DNA of 5,148 bases from Clostridiales bacterium (GTDB lineage: Bacteria; Bacillota_A; Clostridia; Oscillospirales; Oscillospiraceae): NCBI GenBank assembly GCA_022777455.1, contig JALFGI010000295.1, forward strand, positions 1 to 5,148. The letters are read 5' to 3'. Below the pieces are notes generated by a model that had not been told where the DNA came from, made no database searches, and saw only the letters and a list, made by a program, of their open reading frames with translations. Of this stretch, positions 1 to 5,148 are shown piece after piece (position 1 is the stretch's first letter; each line of letters opens with the position of its first letter). The position numbers and the translations under genes are program-made.

Positions 1-5
1 GGAAG

Positions 6-109
6 CTCAGCGAGAGATTTTGTGCCAGTTCAAAGTTTCAAAAATGGGGGAATACTGTATGTATTTCCCGTTTTTGGAACTGCAGAAATGGCACAAAAGA
101 TCCGCTGAG
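6..109. repeat. 104-bp imperfect long inverted repeat (foldback element)
   Basis: The two ends are perfect inverted copies: CTCAGCG at 6-12 pairs with CGCTGAG at 103-109. After a small asymmetric internal loop, TTTTGTGCCA at 18-27 pairs perfectly with TGGCACAAAA at 89-98. Further in, GTTC (28-31) can face GAAC (77-80). The stretch 39-55 pairs imperfectly with 61-77 (an A-run and G-run against a C-run and T-run), leaving an apical loop near 56-60. The whole segment could therefore fold as one long interrupted hairpin. It has no T-tract after it, so it is not a standard terminator. It may be a MITE-like or other non-coding repeat, or a structured RNA. No clear target-site duplication flanks it. 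The pairing is seen directly; the element class is inference. Confidence 0.7.
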
Positions 110-157
110 ATCCGCAGACGCAATTGTGCGGTGTTGCCTTAAGATTAGCACACCATC

Positions 158-265
158 CGTAGGGGCCGATGCCCACATCGGCCCTTGCATATGTTACGAA
201 ATCGCCGAAAACAATCGGTGATCGGCACATGATCCTGCGGGGCGATGTGGGCATCGCCCCCTACG
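158..265. repeat. Inverted pair of 27-bp palindromic units (REP/BIME- or MITE-like)
   Basis: Positions 158-184 and 239-265 are reverse complements of each other over 27 bases with two differences. Each unit is itself a hairpin: 163-171 pairs with 176-184 around a CCCA loop, and 239-247 pairs with 252-260 around a TGGG loop. The two differences are at 166/181 and the matching 257/242, and they swap a C-G pair for a G-C pair, so each local hairpin stays perfect. Between the units, ATCGCCGA (201-208) and TCGGTGAT (215-222) form a third small hairpin with one G-T wobble. The layout resembles REP/BIME elements or a small MITE. The CGTAGGGG-type ends recall palindromic intergenic repeats I associate with gut clostridial genomes, but I could not check this. 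Confidence 0.72.
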
Positions 266-392
266 ACGGCATCATTCATTCCACCGCCAAATTATAATTC
301 ACCGGGTTTCTGACGAATGCCGATCAACGCTTTCTCTTTTTCCCTGCAATAACTTTCCCAATTCCGCCAATACTTTTGATACTGTTTTCTTC
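266..392. other. Non-coding leader before the FAD/Rieske gene; no clear signal
   Basis: This is AT-richer intergenic DNA between the palindromic repeats and the first gene. It contains a perfect -10-like TATAAT at 293-298, but nothing resembling TTGACA 16-18 bases upstream and no extended -10 TG, so a promoter here is only possible. A GATACT at 378-383 is another weak -10 candidate. No terminator, RNA gene or credible reading frame was seen. Together with positions 1-265 this makes about 400 bases without a gene. Confidence 0.4.
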
Positions 393-398
393 AAGGAG
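393..398 (+). promoter_or_regulatory. Ribosome binding site of the FAD/Rieske gene
   Basis: AAGGAG lies 5 bases before ATG 404 and 8 bases before ATG 407. A possible GTG start at 398 overlaps the last base of this site and so cannot be used with it. The site therefore decides for one of the two tandem ATGs. They cannot be told apart by sequence alone. Confidence 0.75.
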
Positions 399-403
399 TG
401 GAA

Positions 404-1711
404 ATGATGGAATCCATCTGGACAAGCACCGTGACAATGCCCCACTTTCCGCCGCTGTGGGGAGATGTCCGCACCGATGTGTTGGTCATCGGAGGCGGAA
501 TGGCGGGCCTGCTATGTGCCAGAGCACTGCAGGAGGCCGGAATCAACTGCGCCGTAGCAGAGGCGAAAACCATCGCCGGTGGAATCACCAAAAACACCAC
601 CGCAAAAATCACAGCCCAGCACGGCCTGATTTTCTGGGAGCTTCTGAACCGCTTTGGTGCGGAACAGGCAAAACTCTATTGGCAGGCCAACCAGGATGCC
701 TTGGAAGCATTCGGTACCCTATGTCAGCAAATCGACTGCGATTATACGGAGCAGGATCATTTCATCTATTCCAAAACCGACCTGCAAATTCTGGAACGGG
801 AGCTCTCCGCCCTGGATGCCATTGGTTGTCCAGCAGAGCTAACACAGCAGCTGCCGCTCCCCTTCCCCACTGTGGGAGCGGTGAAGTTTCCAAAGCAAGC
901 CCAGTTTCATCCCCTGAAATTTCTCTCCGCCATTTCCGAGAAACTGACCATCTATGAAAACACCCCCATCCAGGAACTTACAAAAGATGCAGCCATCACG
1001 GATCATGGAGAAATCCATGCAGATGCGTTTGTTGTTGCCACTCATTTTCCATTCCTTAACAAACATGGGAGTTATTTCCTGAAGCTCTATCAGCAGCGCT
1101 CCTACGCCATCTCCCTGGAAAACACACCATCCCTGGAAGGCATGTATCTGGACGCACAGAAAAACGGCCTGTCCTTCCGAAGCTACCGGGAATGCCTGAT
1201 TCTGGGCGGCGGCGGTCATCGAACCGGAAAAAACGGGGACGGTTGGGAAATACTGGAGGATTTTTCCAGATTCCACTACCCAGAGGCGAAAATCACCCAC
1301 CACTGGGCCACTCAGGACTGCATGAGCCTGGACGGCATTCCCTATATCGGCCAATACAGCGCCAAAACACCCAACCTCTATGTGGCCACCGGTTTCAACA
1401 AATGGGGTATGACCTCCTCCATGGTCGCCGCTCGGATGCTTACCGACCAGATTACCGGAAAGGGCAGCCCCTATGCCGCCCTGTTTTCCCCCTCTCGCAG
1501 CATTCTGCGCCCCCAGCTGGGAATCAACGCCTGGGAAGCTGCCAGGAATCTGCTCACCCCCACTGCCAAGCGATGTCCCCACATGGGATGTGCCCTGAAA
1601 TGGAATTCTCAGGAGCACAGCTGGGACTGTCCTTGCCATGGTTCACGATTCACAGAAAGCGGAAAGCTCATCGACAATCCAGCCACAGGTCATCTTAAGC
1701 AAAAGGAATAA
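404..1711 (+). CDS. FAD-dependent oxidoreductase with C-terminal Rieske [2Fe-2S] domain
   Basis: This 435-residue protein is a DAO-fold flavoenzyme fused to a Rieske domain, similar in architecture to Bacillus YhfW. The N-terminal FAD-binding fold shows VIGGGMAG (residues 28-35) after a beta strand, an acidic residue ending the second strand (E53), and GGITKNTTAKITAQHG (59-74), typical of this subfamily. A second flavin-contact region is DGIPYIG (310-316) and ATGFNKWGM (328-336). The Rieske domain has C391-x-H393 and C409-x-x-H412 as cluster ligands. C396 and C411 sit where cytochrome bc1-type Rieske proteins have a disulfide. No signal peptide or membrane span is visible, so it is probably cytoplasmic. 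The substrate is unknown; flavin-to-[2Fe-2S] electron transfer is inferred. It is shorter than YhfW as I recall it (about 500 residues). Start chosen from the ribosome binding site; ATG 407 is the alternative. Confidence 0.92.
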   Translation: MMESIWTSTVTMPHFPPLWGDVRTDVLVIGGGMAGLLCARALQEAGINCAVAEAKTIAGGITKNTTAKITAQHGLIFWELLNRFGAEQAKLYWQANQDALEAFGTLCQQIDCDYTEQDHFIYSKTDLQILERELSALDAIGCPAELTQQLPLPFPTVGAVKFPKQAQFHPLKFLSAISEKLTIYENTPIQELTKDAAITDHGEIHADAFVVATHFPFLNKHGSYFLKLYQQRSYAISLENTPSLEGMYLDAQKNGLSFRSYRECLILGGGGHRTGKNGDGWEILEDFSRFHYPEAKITHHWATQDCMSLDGIPYIGQYSAKTPNLYVATGFNKWGMTSSMVAARMLTDQITGKGSPYAALFSPSRSILRPQLGINAWEAARNLLTPTAKRCPHMGCALKWNSQEHSWDCPCHGSRFTESGKLIDNPATGHLKQKE

Positions 1712-1742
1712 GCCGCTACCACATGATTTCATGATTTTCCTC

Positions 1743-1771
1743 TTGTTTTTTTGGGGATGTGCAGTTATAAT
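1743..1771 (+). promoter_or_regulatory. Predicted sigma-A promoter of the DUF1858 gene
   Basis: A perfect -10 box TATAAT (1766-1771) lies 17 bases after a -35-like TTGTTT (1743-1748). Transcription would start near 1778, giving a leader of about 25 bases that contains the AGGAGGT site at 1788-1794, 7 bases before the ATG. No convincing terminator separates this from the preceding gene (only a weak CATG-ATTT-CATG hairpin around 1721-1732), so read-through is also possible. Confidence 0.65.
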
Positions 1772-1801
1772 GTCAGGAGAAATAGATAGGAGGTCATTTT
1801 T

Positions 1802-2029
1802 ATGGCTGTTAAAATCGAAAAAGAAACCATCATCGGCGATATTCTGGACATCGCTCCTCAGAGCGCTCCCCTGTTCTTTGCCATCGGCATGCATTGCCTG
1901 GGCTGCCCCTCTTCCCGGGGTGAGACTGTTGAAGAGGCCTGCATGGTCCACGGCGTGGACTGCGACGGCTTCCTGGCGCAGTTGAACCATTTCCTGGAGG
2001 CTTACGAAGCAGAACAGGCCAAGGGCTAA
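1802..2029 (+). CDS. DUF1858 domain protein (hybrid-cluster-protein-associated redox disulfide family)
   Basis: This 75-residue protein is essentially one DUF1858 domain. The family is also described by TIGR03980 as a redox-disulfide domain associated with the hybrid cluster protein. Diagnostic features are the N-terminal TIIGDILDIAPQSAPLFFAIGMHC segment in two parts (residues 9-19 and 20-32), the CxxC pair C32-L-G-C35 followed by PSSRGETVEEA, then C47 and C54. A short helical tail rich in E and A ends the protein. The CxxC could cycle between dithiol and disulfide or bind a metal; its actual partner is unknown. No hybrid cluster protein gene is in this window. It is bounded by its own promoter and a strong terminator, so it is probably monocistronic. 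It follows the flavin/Rieske enzyme by 90 bases, which hints at a shared redox role. Confidence 0.9.
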   Translation: MAVKIEKETIIGDILDIAPQSAPLFFAIGMHCLGCPSSRGETVEEACMVHGVDCDGFLAQLNHFLEAYEAEQAKG

Positions 2030-2037
2030 AGAAACAC

Positions 2038-2069
2038 GGGGCTGCCTCTTGGGCGGCCCCTTTTCCTTT
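2038..2069 (+). terminator. Intrinsic terminator after the DUF1858 gene
   Basis: GGGGCTGCC (2038-2046) pairs with GGCGGCCCC (2052-2060) over 9 base pairs, including one T-G wobble, around a 5-base loop. A T-rich tail (TTTT, then CC, then TTT) follows. It starts 8 bases after the stop codon and ends before the trmK ribosome binding site. Confidence 0.88.
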
Positions 2070-2092
2070 GCCCGATATCCATAATGTACTCC

Positions 2093-2100
2093 AGGAGGTG
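2093..2100 (+). promoter_or_regulatory. Ribosome binding site that sets the trmK start
   Basis: AGGAGGTG lies inside the longer frame that opens at ATG 2084, and 4-6 bases before ATG 2105. Starting at 2105 gives the family-typical beginning MKLPLSNRL. The upstream ATG would add seven residues encoded by the binding site itself, and no such site precedes it. Confidence 0.85.
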
Positions 2101-2104
2101 TCCA

Positions 2105-2788
2105 ATGAAACTCCCACTTTCCAATCGCCTGCTCACCTGCTGTCAATTCATCCATCCCGGCGACCGGGTAGCGGATATCGGTTGTGATCATGGCTATCTG
2201 GGAATCCATCTGCTTCAAGGCAGAATTGCGTCCAGTGTCATTGCATCAGACATCAACGAAGGGCCACTGCAAAGCGCTGTGATGAACGCAAGGAAGTACG
2301 GTGTTCAAAAGCAGATTTCCTTTTACCTGTCCGACGGAGTCCGAAGCATTCCCCAGGATTTTGACTCCATGGTCTGCGCCGGAATGGGAGCGGATACCAT
2401 GATTTCCATCCTGGAAGCCGCCCCCTGGCTGAAGGATCCAAAATACCGGCTTATCCTCCAGTGCCAGAGCAAACGGCCGGAGCTGCGGAAATACCTGGCA
2501 TCCCAGGGCTTTTCCATTTCCCGGGAAACATTGGCCAAAGACGGAAAATTCATTTACCCCGTTATGGAGGTAACCTTTGCACCCGGCAGCGTCCCCGCTC
2601 CCTGGGAATATTACATCACCCATCAGCTGCTGGAGGATCACTCTCCCCTGCTTCCGGAATTTCTGAACCGTGTCATCGGTGGACTGGAAGACAGTGCCAA
2701 AGGAGCCCGGCTGGAAGGCAGCGAAAAATACAACGCCATCACCGAAATTCTCAGCCATCTATACACCTTGAAAGGAGCAAATCCATGA
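2105..2788 (+). CDS. trmK: tRNA (adenine(22)-N1)-methyltransferase TrmK
   Basis: This 227-residue class I SAM-dependent methyltransferase matches the TrmK (YqfN) family, which makes m1A at position 22 of tRNA in Gram-positive bacteria. N-terminal LSNRL (residues 5-9) leads into motif I, VADIGCDHGYLGI (22-34), which binds SAM. ASDINEGPL (47-55) ends the second strand with acidic D49. LSDG (75-78) is the adenine-contact region. AGMGA (92-96) stands where the family usually reads AGMGG. LQCQSKRPELRKYL (118-131) and KDGKFIY (145-151) are the conserved late motifs. A C-terminal helical extension follows, as usual in this family. Length is close to Bacillus TrmK. It overlaps the next gene by four bases (ATGA), the classic trmK-nif3 arrangement. 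No convincing promoter lies between the preceding terminator and this gene, so its transcription start is unresolved. Confidence 0.93.
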   Translation: MKLPLSNRLLTCCQFIHPGDRVADIGCDHGYLGIHLLQGRIASSVIASDINEGPLQSAVMNARKYGVQKQISFYLSDGVRSIPQDFDSMVCAGMGADTMISILEAAPWLKDPKYRLILQCQSKRPELRKYLASQGFSISRETLAKDGKFIYPVMEVTFAPGSVPAPWEYYITHQLLEDHSPLLPEFLNRVIGGLEDSAKGARLEGSEKYNAITEILSHLYTLKGANP

Positions 2789-3576
2789 CAACCGTAAAAG
2801 ATATTGTTGATTATATGGAAACCATTGCTCCCCAATCCAAAAAGGAAAGCTGGGACAATGTTGGGCTTCACTGCGGTCGTGAAAACAAGCCTGTCCATAC
2901 TGTGCTGGTGGCTCTGGACCCCTTTGAGGATGTGGCTGAGGAAGCAGTGGAAATCGGAGCGGAGCTGATTCTGACGCACCACCCCCTGATTTTTCACCCC
3001 CTTTATTCCCTCACTGACAATACTGCCATCGGAAGAACGATCTACACACTGCTGCGCCACGATATTTCCGCATTCCATGCCCACACCAATCTGGACATTG
3101 CGCCGGAGGGTGTCAACCAGTGTCTTGCCAAAAAGCTGGGCCTGGAAAACATCGCTGTCATTGATCCTGTGGAAACGGACGAAAATGGAGCCCAATGGGG
3201 CCTGCTGCGCCGGGGTTCCGTTGCGGAACAGTCATTGGAAGCATTTCTTCCCAAGGTCAAAGCTGCTCTTCAGGCACCCGGTCTTCGGTACGCCCCCGGC
3301 GGAAACAGGGTGCATCACGTTGCGGTGGGCGGCGGTGCCTGCGGCGAAGAATGGCCCGCTGTCCTTCGTGCCGGCTGCGATACCTTTGTCACCTCTGACG
3401 TTCGATACAACGACTTTTGGGATGCCAGGGATGCCGGTTTGAACATCATCGATGCCGGCCATTTCTACACAGAGAATCCCGTGTGCGAATATCTCAGAGA
3501 TTCCGTCAAAGCCGCTTTTCCGGAGTTGAATGTGGTGATTTCTCAAAAACACCGGGACTGCATGAAATATTACTGA
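2785..3576 (+). CDS. Nif3-like dinuclear metal center hexameric protein
   Basis: This 263-residue member of the NIF3/YqfO/YbgI family carries the full metal-site signature. WDNVGL is at residues 23-28, LTHHPLIF at 63-70 (H65 and H66), HAHTNLD at 98-104 (H100 and D104), TSDVRY at 203-208, and DAGHFYTE at 223-230 (H226 and E230). These residues bind two metal ions in solved family members. The cellular role is unsettled; some members have been called GTP cyclohydrolase I type 2, which is weakly supported. Its length is like compact E. coli YbgI, without the PII-like insertion of the longer Bacillus YqfO. ATG 2785 is chosen because AAGGAG (2772-2777) sits 7 bases upstream; the frame stays open back to 2461, but that stretch lies inside trmK. 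Overlap with trmK implies translational coupling. Confidence 0.94.
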   Translation: MTTVKDIVDYMETIAPQSKKESWDNVGLHCGRENKPVHTVLVALDPFEDVAEEAVEIGAELILTHHPLIFHPLYSLTDNTAIGRTIYTLLRHDISAFHAHTNLDIAPEGVNQCLAKKLGLENIAVIDPVETDENGAQWGLLRRGSVAEQSLEAFLPKVKAALQAPGLRYAPGGNRVHHVAVGGGACGEEWPAVLRAGCDTFVTSDVRYNDFWDARDAGLNIIDAGHFYTENPVCEYLRDSVKAAFPELNVVISQKHRDCMKYY

Positions 3577-3596
3577 GGGATTTTTCGGATTTGGTG

Positions 3597-3625
3597 TTGA
3601 TTTTTTGAACTTTCGGTGCTAGAAT
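3597..3625 (+). promoter_or_regulatory. Predicted sigma-A promoter of the yebC-family gene
   Basis: TTGATT (3597-3602) and TAGAAT (3620-3625) are separated by 17 bases, and a TG at 3617-3618 makes an extended -10. The start would be near 3632, giving a leader of about 40 bases. No terminator hairpin follows the Nif3 stop codon at 3576, so read-through from trmK-nif3 may also contribute. Confidence 0.75.
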
Positions 3626-3672
3626 AGATTGAACATTTTTTGAAAACAATTCCAGAAGGGAAGATATTAGAT

Positions 3673-4407
3673 ATGTCCGGACATTCCAAATGGCATAACA
3701 TTCAGAAAACCAAAGGTGCGCAGGATGCCAAGCGTGCTGCAGCCTTTACCAAGATCGCCAAGGAAATGATCGTCGCCGTGAAGGAAGGCGGCGGTGCTAC
3801 CGATCCCGCCTACAACTCCCGCTTGGCCACCATCATCACCAAGGCCAAGGCTGCCAACATGCCCAACGATAACATCAAGCGCGTGCTGGAAAAGGCCGCC
3901 AGCTCCGGCAGCGGCGAGAGCTACGAAGCCATCACCTACGAAGGCTACGGCCCCGGCGGCGTGGCTGTCATCGTAGAAGCCATGACCGACAATCGCAACC
4001 GTACCGCCGGTTCCGTCCGTCATCACTTTGATAAGTACGGCGGCAATCTGGGCGCCAACGGCTGCGTCAGCTGGTCCTTCGATAAGAAAGGTGTGCTGGT
4101 CATTGACAATGAGGACGGCGACCTGGACGAGGATGCTGTCATGATGGACGCCATGGACTGCGGCGCCGACGATTTTGAGCCCGAAGAGGACTGCTTCACC
4201 GTCTACACCACCCCCGATGATTTCAACGCCGTGGCTGATGCCCTCACCGCTAAGAAGTACACCTTTGCCTCTGCCCAGATTGAAATGGTTCCCCAGAACT
4301 ACGTCAAGCTCTCTGCCGAGGATGCCGAGAAGATGGAAAAGATGCTGGATCTTTTCGACGATGACGACGACGTGCAGAACACCTGGCACAACTGGGATCA
4401 GGAGTAA
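3673..4407 (+). CDS. YebC/PmpR family protein (TACO1 homologue)
   Basis: This 244-residue full-length protein opens with the family signature MSGHSKWHNIQ, then KTKGAQDAKRAAAFTKIAKE (residues 12-31). NMPNDNIKRVLEKA and YEGYGPGG follow, and the middle carries NRTAGSVRHHF and GGNLGANGCVSWSF. Family members have been described as DNA-binding regulators (PmpR) and, more recently, as ribosome-associated factors that help translation of proline-rich stretches. Which role applies here cannot be told from sequence. The frame runs back to TTG 3640, but ATG 3673 gives the canonical N-terminus. Its ribosome site is weak (AAGGGA at 3656-3661, 11 bases upstream). Codon use differs from neighbours: lysine is mostly AAG and many codons end in C, suggesting high expression. 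It has its own promoter and terminator. Confidence 0.94.
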   Translation: MSGHSKWHNIQKTKGAQDAKRAAAFTKIAKEMIVAVKEGGGATDPAYNSRLATIITKAKAANMPNDNIKRVLEKAASSGSGESYEAITYEGYGPGGVAVIVEAMTDNRNRTAGSVRHHFDKYGGNLGANGCVSWSFDKKGVLVIDNEDGDLDEDAVMMDAMDCGADDFEPEEDCFTVYTTPDDFNAVADALTAKKYTFASAQIEMVPQNYVKLSAEDAEKMEKMLDLFDDDDDVQNTWHNWDQE

Positions 4408-4418
4408 TCCAATTTTTT

Positions 4419-4448
4419 GCTGCCTTCCTTTTGGAGGGCAGCTTTTTT
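4419..4448 (+). terminator. Intrinsic terminator after the yebC-family gene
   Basis: GCTGCCTTCC (4419-4428) pairs with GGAGGGCAGC (4433-4442) over 10 base pairs, including one T-G wobble, around a TTTT loop. Six T residues (4443-4448) follow directly. It begins 11 bases after the stop codon. Confidence 0.93.
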
Positions 4449-4488
4449 ACTCCACACCCATGAAAGTCGAGAATTTCCCAATTCCCAC

Positions 4489-4517
4489 TTGCACCCGGGG
4501 CCGGTGTGGTTTATAAT
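4489..4517 (+). promoter_or_regulatory. Predicted sigma-A promoter of the membrane protein gene
   Basis: TTGCAC (4489-4494) and a perfect TATAAT (4512-4517) are 17 bases apart. The start would be near 4524, with a leader of about 30 bases carrying the ribosome binding site at 4539-4545. The preceding terminator at 4419-4448 makes this the beginning of a new transcription unit. Confidence 0.75.
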
Positions 4518-4538
4518 ACATCTATCATTTCGTCGGAA

Positions 4539-4545
4539 AAGGAGG
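4539..4545 (+). promoter_or_regulatory. Ribosome binding site indicating a TTG start
   Basis: AAGGAGG lies 7 bases before TTG 4553 and 16 bases before the first in-frame ATG at 4562. The spacing favours TTG as the start; the ATG would be too far away. Confidence 0.7.
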
Positions 4546-4552
4546 GATTGGG

Positions 4553-5148
4553 TTGAATCCGATGTATACCTGTGAATGCGCTGACGGACGTACCATCACC
4601 GGAAATTCCAAATGGGATTTGGCAAAGCTGAAACAAATGCAGCCGCTGGAGCTGGCTGGAGTTCTCACGGAACTGCGGGATTTCTCCCGGTATTACGAGG
4701 CCACCTTCTTTTATCCCACCCAGTCCCTGAGAGAAGAAATCAACCTTTTGGAGCACAAATTTGAGCGGGCAAGAAATACTGTCCTTCTGTGCGGCAGTAT
4801 TGCCGGAATCTCTACCGTGCTTTGGCTCGTTATGGTGATTTTGCCCTTCCTGCGATTCTCCGGGCTGACCATGCTGATGGCCGTTCTGACCTTGATCAGC
4901 ATTGTGGTGCTGATTCCCTTCCTGTTCCGATTTATCTCCATTCAGGACGATCGCGCCAAGCGGCTGCCCCGGGCCCAGGCAAAGCTGGCGCGGCTCCGGC
5001 AGCAGGAGGAAAAGGAAATCTATGGCACCTATATCGACTATCTCATCGGAGGCTACCTGATTTCTCCGGAATTCAGCCTTTCCAGTCAGGCGCTGGAATT
5101 GATGATCCAGGCCCTCAGCTCCCGCCGGGCTTCCAATATTTCCGAAGC
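4553..5148 (+). CDS. Unrecognised protein with two predicted membrane spans, 3' end outside window
   Basis: The frame stays open to the window edge, giving 198 residues with no stop, so the C-terminus is missing. I do not recognise a family. The N-terminal segment (residues 1-75) is soluble and mostly helical in character, with C7 and C9 near the start and charged helices at about 23-46 and 58-75. Two hydrophobic stretches, about 77-100 and 104-127, are joined by a very short turn (R101-S103) and should form a helical hairpin in the membrane. A basic and glutamine/glutamate-rich helix follows at about 134-156 (AKRLPRAQAKLARLRQQEE), then a more mixed segment. Positive charges flank both spans, so both ends are probably cytoplasmic. 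It has its own promoter and begins with TTG. Function is unknown; a structural or scaffold membrane protein is only a guess. Confidence 0.85.
   Translation, partial: MNPMYTCECADGRTITGNSKWDLAKLKQMQPLELAGVLTELRDFSRYYEATFFYPTQSLREEINLLEHKFERARNTVLLCGSIAGISTVLWLVMVILPFLRFSGLTMLMAVLTLISIVVLIPFLFRFISIQDDRAKRLPRAQAKLARLRQQEEKEIYGTYIDYLIGGYLISPEFSLSSQALELMIQALSSRRASNISE

Noticed and set aside
30..254. 74-residue minus-strand reading frame in the upstream region
   Set aside because: It runs through both foldback elements, has no recognisable motif and no ribosome binding site, and its composition follows the repeats.
293..298. TATAAT as a promoter for the FAD/Rieske gene
   Set aside because: There is no acceptable -35 at 16-18 bases and no extended -10, so it is noted only within the leader description.
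354..365. 12-base match TTTCCCAATTCC shared with 4474-4485, both upstream of genes
   Set aside because: About one such match is expected by chance in a window this size, and the two copies do not sit at the same distance from promoter boxes.
839..1639. 266-residue minus-strand frame opposite the FAD/Rieske gene
   Set aside because: The + strand encodes complete flavin and Rieske motifs here. The antisense product shows no domain.
1721..1732. CATG-ATTT-CATG hairpin as a terminator for the FAD/Rieske gene
   Set aside because: The stem is only 4-5 base pairs and AT-rich, and the T-rich stretch lies too far downstream.
2080..2085. CATAAT as a promoter for trmK
   Set aside because: There is no -35 match, and the predicted start would fall at the ribosome binding site, leaving no usable leader.
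2461..2784. N-terminal extension of the Nif3-like gene inside trmK
   Set aside because: The frame is merely open there. A good ribosome site and the family-typical start are at 2785, and trmK is clearly the coding frame over this stretch.
3667..4389. 240-residue antisense frame covering nearly all of the yebC-family gene
   Set aside because: It is a shadow of the biased codon use in the real gene. Its translation is a low-complexity run of G, V, A and H with no family resemblance.

Overview
The window looks like a piece of chromosome from a Gram-positive, low-to-mid GC clostridial bacterium, most likely an Oscillospiraceae/Ruminococcaceae-type anaerobe. Three things suggest this: strong AGGAGG-type ribosome binding sites, sigma-A promoters with 17-bp spacers, and the gene content (a trmK-nif3 pair, a YebC/PmpR protein with the Firmicutes-type N-terminus, a DUF1858 redox-disulfide protein and a FAD/Rieske oxidoreductase). 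The assignment is inferred from style and content; no rRNA or other taxonomic marker is present. All supported genes lie on the + strand.

Layout. Positions 1-400 hold no credible gene. They carry two separate foldback elements. One is a 104-bp imperfect long hairpin (6-109). The other is an inverted pair of 27-bp palindromic units (158-184 and 239-265). Next comes a FAD-dependent oxidoreductase with a C-terminal Rieske [2Fe-2S] domain (404-1711). A small DUF1858 protein with four cysteines (1802-2029) follows, with its own promoter and a strong intrinsic terminator. Then come trmK (2105-2788) and a Nif3-like gene (2785-3576), translationally coupled by an ATGA overlap. A yebC-family gene (3673-4407) has its own sigma-A promoter and a strong terminator. 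The last gene (4553 to the window edge) encodes an unrecognised protein with two predicted membrane spans; it starts at TTG and is cut by the end of the window.

How the genes fit together. The first two genes are both redox proteins (a flavin/Rieske electron-transfer enzyme and a dithiol/disulfide protein), and neighbourhood suggests, but does not prove, a functional link. trmK-nif3 is a conserved Firmicutes pair: a tRNA m1A22 methyltransferase and a dinuclear-metal protein of uncertain function. yebC is a translation-associated or regulatory protein whose codon usage suggests higher expression than its neighbours. The final membrane protein forms a new transcription unit.

I see no CRISPR array, tRNA, rRNA, complete insertion sequence or defence system. 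The most unusual material is the non-coding foldback DNA in the first 265 bases. The rest reads as ordinary core and near-core clostridial genes.
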